The position numbers and the translations under genes are program-made. DNA of 64,000 nt, taken from contig OX457029.1 of the NCBI GenBank assembly GCA_949752745.1, positions 15,997,956 through 16,061,955 on the forward strand. The letters run 5' to 3'. The stretch comes from Protula sp. h YS-2021. Taxonomy: Eukaryota; Annelida; Polychaeta; Sabellida; Serpulidae. The notes beneath the pieces are model-generated. The model saw only the letters and a program-made list of their open reading frames with translations. It did not search any database and had not been told where the DNA came from. Shown here piece after piece: positions 23,918 through 34,907 of the stretch; positions within the stretch are counted from its first letter, which is position 1; each line of letters opens with the position of its first letter.

Positions 23918-24773
23918 CTACAAAAATTTCACTAATTAAGCAAGCAAAGAAAGTTGTTTTTATTTTACTTAGGGGGTTAAGCCGTCCAGTACTAATAAAC
24001 TTTTAGAAAATTAACAAAATCAGAATTTATCCGCACGAAACGTCCGTACAAAATCAAACTAAACCATACGAAATCTCATACGATCTTATTTGCATTAGTT
24101 TGCTAATGTTGGAATGAGTATACTTTTGCATGCTTTTCTTTATAGTTGTACGAGTTGGTGCTTCTTTTGGTTTTTTGGCTTTCCCAAAACATGTTTTGCA
24201 TGCTTTTGTACGTTTTATCCGCTTTTGTAAAAATTATTACGATTGTGTCTGCATTAAACCAAAGGTAAATCCATAGCAACTAAGAATGAACCACTGCGGT
24301 ATCTCAATTCAAAACTTATCAATCACCAAAATTTACAACTTATCAAGTCGCTGCTGAGACAAGAAAATAAAAAATGGTGATAAAAAAATAAATGGGGAAG
24401 AATAAAAATGTTTGCTTGCATGAATTAGGATCAAATGATTTGTGTTACGGCAAAGATGACAGGTGCACCGAAATGCTGGACATAATCAGAGATGTTAGGA
24501 GGAAAATTCACCCTCTATACAGAGGGGAATAAGTCGTCCTCATGAGAAATCATCGAATAACGTGCAAAATCCTCAGCTTGCTTATGTATGCTTCATATGT
24601 TTATGTTTGCTTTCGATGCATACAAAAACGTACAGAAGCGTATGAAAACCAACTAAACAATATAAAAGGAAATAACTTCTTATTTGCAACAGAATTCAAT
24701 GGGACGCAATATTATTGCACTTTACCTAATTTGCATACAAATTTTCTTAAACATCGTCTACAATCTTATAAGC

Positions 24774-26041
24774 ATGGAATGCCGTTTTGACATTTAATGC
24801 TTATTTTTTATATCAGAATATAATTAAAGATATTAAAAAATCAATGTAGATCCCAATAATTTATACTTTGATGTCAATAATTGAATTTTAGATGGCAAAA
24901 ATTTATTTGTGAGATCAAAAAATAAAATTTACAAACCTAAAAAATCTCAAGAAGACATTTACAAAAAATTATACGATTCGTCTATTAAATTTTGGAGATG
25001 AAAACTTGAATTATTGAGAGCAATAATAACAACACAATTTCTGATCTCAAGAATTTGCTTCTTTTCTGTACAGTAAAAAATTTAAAGAAAGATTCTATGG
25101 AATGCCGTTTTAACATTTAATGCTTATTTTTGATATCAAAATATAATTAAAGACATGAATAAATCAATGTAGGTCTCAATAATTTATATTTTGCTATCAA
25201 TAATTGAATTTTAGATGGCAATTTTTTTTTTTTTGAGATAAAAAAATCAATTTTGCAACTTAAAAAATCTTAAGGCAGACACACATTTACATAAAATATA
25301 ATGAATCGTCAATTAAATTTTGGAGATAAAAACATGAATTATTGAGATCAATAACAACAACACAATTTTTGATCTCAAGAATTGCTTCTTCTCTGTACAG
25401 TAAAAAAGTAAGAAAGATTGTGTACACAAGGACCAGTCATTATTTATTTACAGATGTGTGTTTCTGAATTTTTTATTTGAAAAAACAAAACAAAACAGAC
25501 TGATATTTTGATATCAAAAATCAATTTTTGAGATTAAAAAATCATTTGCACATTTCAAGATACAAATTAAAAAAAGTATCATTCTGAAATAATGATATCT
25601 GAAATAAATTCTTGATATCAATAAAAAGAAAATGAATTAGTGAGATCAAAATTGATATTTGATAAAAAAATAAAATGAATTACTGAGCTCAAAATTGATA
25701 TTTTGCTCTCAAATATTTCATTTTTACTATCAAGAATTGAATTTTTGATTTCAAAAAATCCATTTTAGACATAATAAAATCATTTTTGAGATCAATAAAT
25801 ATTTCTTGATATCTCTAAATATTCATTGATATCAAAAATTATATTTTGAGACCAAGAATGCAGTTAGAGTTATCAAAAATACAATTTCAGCTAGCAAACA
25901 TTAATTCTTGATATCAAAATACGGATTTTTTTTTAGATCAAAAATTATTTCATGATATCGAAAAATCAATTTTTTGAGATCAAAAATTAAATTCTTGGAA
26001 TCACTAATTCCCTAATAAATGTGAAAATGGCATTCCATATA
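24774..26041. mobile_element. AT-rich element with inverted ends (ATGGAATGCC...GGCATTCCAT)
   Basis: The left end ATGGAATGCCGTTTTGACAT (24774-24793) and the right end GTGAAAATGGCATTCCAT (to 26039) are inverted copies. The interior is a dense, diverged array of GATATCAAAAATTxATTTTT and GAGATCAAAAA, itself full of inverted pairs. The first 320 bp are duplicated in tandem (24774 and 25098 on). There are no open frames. It is MITE-like and lies in the intron between the juxtamembrane and tail exons. Confidence 0.65.
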
Positions 26042-26044
26042 TAA

Positions 26045-26940
26045 GGAAATTTCGCACAATGGCATATTAGATCTTCTATGATGTTACATGCTGTTGTAAG
26101 GACGTTTCGGGAGAGTTTTACTATGACCTTTGTTTACATGGTTATGTTCAAATGAAGTCTCTATATAGAAGTTTGGAGCCGAATAAACTTTTTTAATTCT
26201 CTTATTCCTAGCTTTTAAATGTTTTCTATAAAATGTAAGCCTTCTTTTGTATATTTTAACATACACTTCAAACCCTTTTCCACACAAGAGACCCACTTCC
26301 TCTGCGTCTGTACACATAACACCTTATATTTTCAGGTACTGCAGGGAAAAGGCATCGATAAGAATTACATTGGTCAATAAACATCATGTGACAAAAGACT
26401 GGCGGCAGCCGCGGCGTGAATACTTTAGAGTATTCACACACCTAATTTATTCCTCTAACACGATACCCTACTTCAGTGGGTCACATATGTTTTCAATGAA
26501 ACAACACCTAAATGTTTTGAAAACTGTATGTATTTTAGTGCAGAATAATTTATTGGCTATAAGTCAATATTTCGAGCTCCGTAAATGTTTTAGCACACGG
26601 TTTAAGGTTTGTTAACCATAATATTTAGTTACCTGTTTGCGGGTTCCTTTTAGATTTTGAAAGCAGCAGAAAATAAAAGAATATTTTTGTTGCTCACTTG
26701 AAATATAAAAAAGCCCCATTACAAAATTATTATAATAATTACAAATAAATTAATCAAAAGCTGCTCTTTAGATCTGATTGTTAGATTAAATGTGCCATGA
26801 ATTTTTTGTAAAAAAATAATCAAAATAAGTTTCCATTTTAGTTTTCTTTATATTTTCAGTTTTAAGTAGAACTGAAATACGAAACAAAATTGTTTCAATG
26901 TTTTAATCAGGGAATATGCTTTTGAAGACCCGTTTTCTTT
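26045..26940. other. Intron DNA with a weak 77-codon minus-strand frame
   Basis: The minus frame at 26084-26317 is Lys/His-rich and ends in a stop. It could be another alternative tail exon but has no convincing acceptor or conserved motif. A donor-like CAG|GTAACT is seen near 26632 on the minus strand, after a possible 14-base micro-exon; unsupported. Confidence 0.2.
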
Positions 26941-26948
26941 TTACTTAC

Positions 26949-26997
26949 TTGATACTGTTTGCTTCTACGTGTTTGGGACCAAAATACTTCACATTGC
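26949..26997 (-). CDS. IGSF9-like receptor, juxtamembrane exon
   Basis: This 49-base exon has acceptor TTTTTTCAG|GC and a consensus donor AA|GTAAGT. It completes a glycine codon from the transmembrane exon, then encodes NVKYFGPKHVEANSI and two bases of a lysine codon that the exon at 21832 completes. Both phases fit. It provides a short, basic cytoplasmic stretch just inside the membrane. Confidence 0.85.
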
Positions 26998-27285
26998 CTG
27001 AAAAAAGACAAAACCATATGCACAACACGAAGCTTTCTAATTAATTTTTAGTAATTTTTTTTATTTACTTTTTAAAAATATGGCTTTTCCGAGCCATATG
27101 AATTTCTAACACTGTAACTCTTAATCTTCTAACCATTTTTCATAATTCCACATAGTTTCAACCTGAAGTGATTTTAGGTTGAGAAAGTTACAAGTTATCT
27201 GTGCGGTCTAGCGAACTTCAACTCATCTACTGATACCTGCACTTCAATATTTGATCAGCGAAATGTTAAAATGGCGCCATTTTAC

Positions 27286-27468
27286 CATATCTTGCTTTTT
27301 GGCGTTCCTTTCTTCTGCTGTACCATCGGATGCATAGCAAGGAGAGTATAATGGCTATTATCACAAGCAGCAAACACCCTACACTAGCACCAATCATTGC
27401 AGTTGACACCTTCAAACCCCCTTTCATAGGATCTGAAATCACATATCCCAAAACCTGGAGTAGAACCT
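27286..27468 (-). CDS. IGSF9-like receptor, transmembrane exon
   Basis: The exon encodes a short extracellular stalk (QVLGYVISDPMKGGLK), a single hydrophobic helix (MIGASVGCLLLVIIAIILSL plus LC) and a positively charged stop-transfer segment (RWYSRRKERQKARY). The donor is TATG|GTAAAA, phase 1. Two acceptors are possible. AACAACCAG|AG matches the phase-1 strong donor of exon 27819-27967 and is preferred. CTACTCCAG|GTT (exon start 27454) would need the weaker phase-0 donor ACC|GTGACT at 27833. The charge pattern gives an outside N-terminus and an inside C-terminus. Confidence 0.88.
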
Positions 27469-27628
27469 CTGGTTGTTATTCAAAATATGTAACGAATTTG
27501 TATAATTATCAGTCTTAAATCTTTAAATGTGTAACTGATAATATCGAAACGCAATAAAAATGTTCATTATCACTTGGTAACAAAAACATATATTTAAATT
27601 GTTACGTTCATTTAATTAGCACTCAACA

Positions 27629-27872
27629 GATTTGCTGATCAACGACTACAAATACATATCAGATATGAATGAAACACTGTAAATCTCAGCATCAGTATAG
27701 ATAGCAAGTCACGGTATGGCTGAGCACACTTTGGGTATTTAACTGGCACAGAATGGATTTGCTGGTATCAGCGTCTACTAATATTTATCAGATGTGAAAG
27801 CTATATCGCATATCTCACCATCAGTATAGCAAGTCACGGTATGACTCGGCATACTTTGAGCATTTGAACTAT
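27629..27872. repeat. Two-copy tandem duplication spanning the end of FN3-2 exon b
   Basis: A unit of about 127 bp occurs twice (27629-27754 and 27759-27872). The right copy contains the exon's 3' end and donor. The left copy, inside the intron, carries the same stretch with the donor changed from G|GTGAGA to GCTGAGA. Confidence 0.75.
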
Positions 27873-27967
27873 AACTAAAAACCCTGAAGCGGTACGTAGC
27901 ACCTCTGGACACCGTCACCCACGTGTATGACGTCGCGTCTCGCACCTCGCTTGTGAGATTGACCCAC
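27819..27967 (-). CDS. IGSF9-like receptor, FN3-2 second half
   Basis: The exon has acceptor CCTTGCAG|G and donor GATG|GTGAGA. Its first base completes a leucine codon with exon 28549-28684. Forty-nine codons follow: WVNLTSEV, then TYRFRVFSYSSNAQSMPSHT, the F and G strands of a fibronectin type III domain with the expected Y-x-F-R-V and PS positions. It aligns with the family's YEFRLVAF...PSNT segment. An N-glycosylation motif NLT is present. Confidence 0.88.
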
Positions 27968-28548
27968 CTGCAAGGAACTGTTCAAGGTAAACAAAGGACA
28001 GGGAGTAGGGTCCGGAACTAAACCTATACGCGCATTTTTCGTATAATACCGATAATCTGCTAAAGTCAGTTCTTCGCATTAGACAGGTTCAGAAGTACTT
28101 TTAGTCATTTAAAAGCAACCATAGAAACGACCGAGGCCACACTTAGTTATAAAAAAAAAATCCGATCTGAAATCAGAATAATGGCGTAAAAAGCATGATC
28201 GGCAAAAACTGTGTGATATGTTGAGACGTTACTTGATTACATTTGTCACAGATATACTGCTCTTCGAAGATTATTTTTCAATCCAATAAATTTTCATATT
28301 TTCATTTTCATTTTTGTATTTTATTTTTCATTTATTGCCAAGCCGGATAACTTTGGGAAGCCAAATCTTTTGCCACAGCTGTATGGTTGCACTGAATCGT
28401 TTATATTGAGCTAAAATACTGGCAGACAGATTCATTTGGATCGCGAGAAATTTAACCAGGATTCGTTGATATGTTGCTGGAACTTCACTTTAATTCTAAT
28501 GCGTAATGATATCTGCTCCCAACAACCTGTTCCTTCAATTAGACTTAC

Positions 28549-28684
28549 AGGCCCACAGTTCTGTATTGTATCACATAATACTCCACCGGTACTGGCGAAT
28601 TGCGTGGTGGTAGCCAGGATATTTTTAAATACCCTTCTGGAGTTGGGGTGACGGTGACGTTGTGTGGTGCACCGGGCGGGGTAG
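28549..28684 (-). CDS. IGSF9-like receptor, FN3-2 first half
   Basis: The exon has acceptor TTCTTTTTAG|CT and a consensus donor CT|GTAAGT. It encodes TPPGAPHNVTVTPTPEGYLK, then ISWLPP and VEYYVIQYRTVG: the A to C' strands of a fibronectin type III domain, with the PP start, the core Trp and the Y-x-I-x-Y strand. The intron splits the domain between strands C' and E, as in many FN3 genes. N-glycosylation motif NVT. Confidence 0.92.
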
Positions 28685-28699
28685 CTAAAAAGAAACAAA

Positions 28700-30560
28700 T
28701 ACCGCAACTATAAATATTTATATTATTTATATTATACATATTATATTATATATTACAACAATGTAACTCAAAGCCTGCTAAAAACCATACAAAATATCAA
28801 ATGTGAAATCCTAATAAGCAAAGCTGTGATAGTAATAGCTTTGAATCAAGCTAAGACGGCAAGAGAACTCAAGTAAAGGTCGTTAAAGGTAGAAATATAC
28901 GAATGTCGCACAAAGGCAGGAGCCAGATTATTTTTTACTTTTGCAAGTGGTATTTGTGAAATGTCACTGTCATTTTTTTAACACTTACAATGGCGCTGTG
29001 ATAAGTAAGCGCAAGGTGTTATTGTCAGTCGAACTTTGCAATTTGCCAGTGAGCACACAAATGTTTAATAAGAATAACATAGGCATTAGGCGCTATTTCT
29101 TTTCTAGAAACGTTTCATGGGACAAAAAATGTGTAAAGTCGAATATGCTCGGCATAATTTATTTCAAATCAAGATTGCCTAGGATTGTCAAAGAAAGAGC
29201 TATCTCGTTATCTATTACAATGCAAGTGACGGGCAGATCAAATCTAGCAAAAAAAATGGTACTTTGTTCATCTTAGCCCTGAGCGCCTCAGATAAGGTCC
29301 TGTGACAAGGTTATGGTAGAAAAAAAGGAGACATGCGAAAACAGTTTAATGAATGGTACGAATTCAATAAAAACCCCAATATGCAATAATAGAGTGGAAA
29401 GCGCACAACTGCGACTAAAGGTCTCATCAGCTCAGCATTTCAAAAAGGAATTCTGTTTTCTGAAACTTAGCAAATTTTTGAGTCTCGACGAACACAAATT
29501 AATAGCCTAACAGTGGACTCAAGTGCTAATTCTCATTTAATTTTAAAGCATTTTGAACAGGACTCTTAAACACCTAAAATCATGGCCTCAGACTTGCAAA
29601 GTTCTGTCATTCCGCAATTTTCGCATACCACCAGGAAAACTAATAACAAATCATGCCTATCACATACATCAGAGCACTGAGAAAACGCTAATTTTGGATG
29701 GATTAGCAGGAGACAGCATACTGAACACCAGTTAGAAAACAGTCGTACATAACATCAAAACAATCGAAACCGGGAGTAGTGGCACAGTGAAAGACTGCGC
29801 AATGCACTTGCGTACACAAAGCTCGAAATATATAAAACGGGACCGACATTTTGCTCCTTTACATGAAAAATTGTTCCACCTGGGATTTCAGTTTTGTATC
29901 TGTCATTTGTTTGCCGGGAGTTAATTGGGATTCTTTTCGACAGAAATTGCATGACAAAATGGCAAAATAAGGCCAAAATATGGATTTTAGTCCCTGATTA
30001 CTAAACTTCCTGATTACTATTTCACTGTGTAAACGAGTCGTTATTTGTCACTTTGAATTCTGGGTCTTTAGTACTTGAAGCGATAGTCTAGCACAGCGCA
30101 AGAAAACAAAGTGCTGAAATTCTAAGCACAGTGTCCAAGTTCTTATGCCTGTCCGTAGTAACTGAACTTCGCATTTTAAGGTCAACCTTAAAAGAGAAAA
30201 ATAAAAATACATGTTTCGTATCCAGAAAATGCTGAACAGAAAACTCTGCCGTCAAAAAAAATTATTCGATGCTTGGCCGGAATAGTGAATACATGGGGAA
30301 AAAAGAAGAAAAAGAAGTAGTAGAAGAATTGACACTGCAAATAATAGTATGTGTTATGAATTCAATGCTTTTAAAAAAAATTGATCATATTGAAGCCATT
30401 TTTTAAATATAGAACCTATCTGTACATGGATTAGTGTTTGCCATTAGTTTGTAAACTTCGAAACCCTGACTAGTGCAACAATTTGAATTCACACCATCCA
30501 TCCCAGTGACTAAATCTAGGATTTCCTTTAACTGATAAAAATTTAGTTTTTCGATATAGC
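28700..30560. other. Intron DNA without recognised features
   Basis: Short frames only; no domain motif or repeat of note. Confidence 0.4.
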
Positions 30561-30566
30561 TAACTT

Positions 30567-31980
30567 GAGCGGCCAGTGCACAAAAAACGCAAGAGTACAA
30601 GCTTATATCACAGACTTTCAGTCGACACCTGTTAAATTTTTATTGTAAACAAAAACAAATGTCTCCACGACTCAATTCACCAATACCTGTTTTCCATTCT
30701 TCTTTTCCCCCGAAAGCCCTTTCACAAAGTTTTATTCTAATAAGTTTCAGAACAAGACCTTTTAGCTTATATAAATGTATCCATCTGTCCAGTAGTCGGG
30801 TTGTGTATCACTTCTATCCAATTTTTGAAGGGGGAAGGGGGGTGGGTGTTGGCACAAACTTGAATTGTGGGTATTTCACTGTCTTTTTATTACAAATATA
30901 GGCTTAGGTGTTTTATCTGGGTCTAGAAGTGGTCACCAAAGAGGTTTTACTGTACGTCTTTTTCGTCCGGTTCCAGATGGTGGTCGCTAAAACAGATTTT
31001 ACTGCAGGTCTTTTTTATCTCGGTTTTGAAGTTGGTCATTACAGCAGTTTAACTTTACACACTTTTTCATCCGCGCCTGGAAGGTAGCCAGGACAGGCGG
31101 GTTTTACCGTATGGCTTGTTATCCCAAACTGGAAGTTGGTCACAACAAACAGGTTTTACTTTATGTCTTTTTATCTTGGTCTGAAAAGTGGCAGTTGAAA
31201 AAAGGTGTACCGAAATACAATTTTTTGCTAACCGTAACCCCCTTCTTTCTCAAGCTATCTAACGTAGGTACGACTCTAAAGGCAACCCTAACCATTTGAG
31301 CCAACGTTATGGTAAGGGTGTGTACACTAAGTGTAGTTATAGATACAATGTATACCTTGTCTTTGTACATTCCCTTCGGCCAAAAACCACTAGAAAGAAA
31401 AAAACCACTAGAAAGACAGTCTTTATAACTGTTCAACATATGACTCACCTCGGTGGGAGAGTGGGAAAAGACATTTTCGCGTCAAAATAGTGCCCTGCTT
31501 GTCATAACACAAACTATTAGGTATTGCACAAACATTGCGAGCCGTTACGTAATTACTCCCAAATACGAAACCGCTTGACAGTCCAATAAAAACATACTAA
31601 TAGCTGCAGGTGAGTAACGCGCAAAAATGGTTAATTACACGAAATGCGACATATTATCGATAGTTGTTCCGCTAATGTTCTCAAGAACGCCTAAAGAATA
31701 CAGGAATATCTTCTGGAAAACGCTGAAGTCCCAGGCGTAGTTCTAATAGCTAATCTTAGTTAACAAATAGCATCCTAATAGCGTAACGTGCGACCTAGCC
31801 CAGGAATGAACAGATCAAGTTTGAAGTCGAGTCGACTTTTCGCTCTCGAGATATCTTGCACACATTTCGTTCACAACAGACTGACACACACACACACACA
31901 TACACACGTGCATACATACACACACGCAGAACGTGCAAACACTATATGTCTCGCCTTGGTCGGGGAGGCATAATTATTAG
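30567..31980. mobile_element. CTCCCCGAC family element, copy 3
   Basis: The left end GAGCGGCCAGTGCACAAAAA is followed by ATGTCTCCACGACTCAA (30659). It has 50-bp repeats (30915-31190), the CTTGTCTTTGTACATTCCC body and a right end TTGGTCGGGGAGGCAT (to 31971) after a CA/TA-rich stretch. It is shorter than copy 2 because it has fewer internal units. Confidence 0.65.
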
Positions 31981-32539
31981 ATAGTTTCTACAAATCTATT
32001 TTATATACATTACATAACATTTGTTTTTGTTTTTGATGCAATATCAGAGCAAAATGAACCCCAGTTAAAATCCTGATGAAAAAATGACATGCATGAAATT
32101 GTGAATTCCTAAGTGAAAAATAACATGAATGAAATTGTGAAATCCTAAGTGACAGAGGTTTGTTGCAATATCGCCAAACGTCGGTCTCGTTTAAACCGTT
32201 CCGACCATTAAATACAAAAAATACGAAGTCGGGAATACAAGTGACTGATCTAAAAGTTAAAAAAGGCCAACAATCATTCATAATAAATGTGAAACGGAAG
32301 AACACAGTAAAGCTGCTGAATGACCGCATTCCATCCGTTGTCAATGAAATAAGAACGCCGCCACACACTCATGCAACAAATCAAGCGCCCGGCTGAAATT
32401 CATGCAATGTCATAAAGTTCTTTTTTCCTATCGGTAATTTTACCAGAAAGGAAACATTGAAGTGACTGAAAGTATGTGCCAGGTAACAAGATAACAAAAA
32501 ATCAATGCATGATGACAAAGTAGCCAGCACTGTAGCACC

Positions 32540-33030
32540 ACGAAATGCAAACAGCTTCATGTGTGGAAAACTGATCAGACGTCCTCATATGCGAAATGCA
32601 AGCACGTTCATGTGTGGAAAACGGATCAGAGGTCCTTATACACGAACTGCAAGCAAGTTCATGTGTGGAAAACTTTGGAATAATGATCAGAAGTCCTTAT
32701 ACACGAAATGCAAGGAAGTTCATGTGTGTAAAACTGATCAGAGGTCCTCATACACAAAATGCAAGCAAGTTCATCTGCGGAAAACTTTGGAAAACTGATC
32801 AGAGGTCCCCATACACGAAATGCAAGCAAAGTTCATGTGTGATAACTGATCAGAGATCCTCATACGCGAAATGCTAGCAAGTTCATGTGTGGAAAATTGA
32901 TCAGGAGTCCTCACACGAAATGCAAGCAAGTTCCTGTGTAGAAAACTGATGACAGGTCCTCAAACATGACATGCAAGCAAGTGCATGTGTGGAAAACTTT
33001 GGAAAACTGATCAGAGGTCCTAATACACGA
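32540..33030. repeat. Minisatellite, unit about 51 bp
   Basis: About nine copies contain GATCAGAGGTCCTCATACAC, GAAATGCAAGCAAGTTCATG and TGTGGAAAACT. Frames across it are repeat-only. It lies about 100 bases from the linker exon at 33128. Confidence 0.9.
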
Positions 33031-33127
33031 AGATCGAAGGCACTAATCTCACAATACATAGGTCTACGTGGACAACCTCTACTAAAACTGTAAGATTGAG
33101 AAATGGTCTGCTACAGTGCAAACTCAC

Positions 33128-33205
33128 CCGGGCGCTTGTTTGGGGGTTTGTACGTTACTCCATTATCACCAACGATAACTCCTTGATCCATATTTGCTTC
33201 ATGAC
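33128..33205 (-). CDS. IGSF9-like receptor, linker exon 2 (phase 1-1, skippable)
   Basis: This 78-base exon has acceptor TTTGCCTCCCAG|GT and donor CCGG|GTGAGT. It encodes HEANMDQGVIVGDNGVTYKP and PNKRP. It lies between the two FN3 domains, where vertebrate IGSF9 has a proline-rich linker. Both ends are phase 1, so skipping it keeps the frame. Confidence 0.82.
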
Positions 33206-33239
33206 CTGGGAGGCAAAAGTGACGATGGAATAAAATTAA

Positions 33240-34650
33240 ATTAAAAATCAAACTGGACGCAAGTACTCAGTGCAGAACAAAACAAAAATACCAACAAAAT
33301 TACATATCACACATCAATAAATCGAATTTCGCCATTGATTTAAAAAACCCACATGTAATGCGGAGGTGCAAGCCTAAAGAAAAGACGGACTCTTTATTAA
33401 TTAAGTGTAAATCAGTATAATTCACGAAAAAGCTCAGATTTCACAAGGCGTCCATATTACTATCATTTCCGTACTAACGAGCGAATAATGAAAAGATTCA
33501 CCTTTTCTTATACAAATTATCAAACAGTTAAACATATATGTAATATGTATCGATATTTTTATATATAGAATTAAACCAAAATAAATTTGCAACCACATAC
33601 GTGGCCATTTCGTCTTCTCGATGTTTTTTTAATCTATGCACATACATGTTCACGCTCATATTACTCTGGGTGTTAAAATTGTACTTTAAATCATATTACA
33701 GTGGAATATGCCTTAATTTTAAATGTTTTTTTTAATTAAATTAAAGCAAATTAAGTTTAACTACACGCACATTGACATGAAATAACCACATGTTTTGAAA
33801 TATCTAAATGCAGGGTAAATAAATGAAACATGAAGCAAAATTTTCAGCAAAAATGAACAACGAAGCGAAGAGCAAACGCAAAGCGAAATAACAATACAGC
33901 GAAATGTAAGGACACAGTCACTAGAATAACTGATCAATGTGATATGCATGGTCAGATGACAAGCTACTCAAATATTATATCTAATAATATTTCTGGAACA
34001 AAGTAATTGCTTCCACTTACAGCCGAAGTTATTGAATTACGAGATGGACCTAAGTCGAAATGGCTTCATCACATACTGGTTAAACGCATAAAAGCGTTAT
34101 GAAAAATATAAAATCGTACGACTTTTAATCCCCACACTGTGTACCGTTTGACGTAAAACGGGTTTACTTAAGCAGCGATCTCTCAGATCAATGAATCATT
34201 TTAGTACAAATGAAAATTTGAACATTTATGGCTAAGCATTCATCAGGATAATGTTTAAGTGATTTTAAAAAAATGCACATGGTTAACAGCTTTTAAAAAT
34301 TTGAAAAAAAAAGAAAAAGCCGAATATTTTGATTTTTCTATAAAAATTGAAGCTCTTTTGAAATGTAGCGTCTTAGATATCAGCGTAATTAACCTAGAGC
34401 AGTTTACGAAATGAACTGTTATGAACCACGAACCTCACAGTGTTGTAGAAATGTAGCAGTCTATATCAGACCACTGTATTGTGCTACCCTAGTCTACCGT
34501 GAAAAAAGCACGGGTAATCATTGTGATAAGCCTTGAGAAGCTTCAGAACTGTAGGATCAAGCGAATTCCTGTCCTCACATGTACAACAGCCTTAATTCGT
34601 GGATGGAGAAATTGGAATTCATTAAATAGTAATTTCCAACTGAAATGGTG
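33240..34650. other. Intron DNA without recognised features
   Basis: AT-rich; no coding frame of interest. Confidence 0.4.
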
Positions 34651-34658
34651 AGCAACAA

Positions 34659-34905
34659 TAACAAGAATGTCCAGGGACATTGAAACCAGCCGAGATTTAG
34701 TGAATTAAGTATCAAAAGGCTTGTACAGTCGCCAAAAAGTAGTACTCATAGTTTAAAAACCGGTTACTGAAAATTTTTCAAAGGCCTGCATCTGCCTTAT
34801 CTGAGGCGGACCTCAAAAAGTAAATCTCAAAGAGCCCTAATGTTGGACTACGCCTAAAAGTTGAAAGCAAACCTGACTAAAATTACTTGTAGAAGAACTA
34901 TTTTA
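34659..34905 (+). mobile_element. Left-end fragment of a hairpin-ended element
   Basis: ATGTCCAGGGACATTGAAAC and CCAGCCGAGATTTAGTGAA match the left ends at 545 and 38475. The sequence is broken off by the following CTCCCCGAC family element. Confidence 0.55.
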
Positions 34906-34907
34906 AA

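Noticed and set aside
23702..23935. 77-codon plus-strand frame
   Set aside because: Opposite strand of the ETPI tail exon; the minus frame has the better splice sites and composition.
26084..26317. 77-codon minus-strand frame as another receptor tail exon
   Set aside because: Lys/Asn-rich AT-driven composition, no good acceptor in matching phase, no conserved motif.
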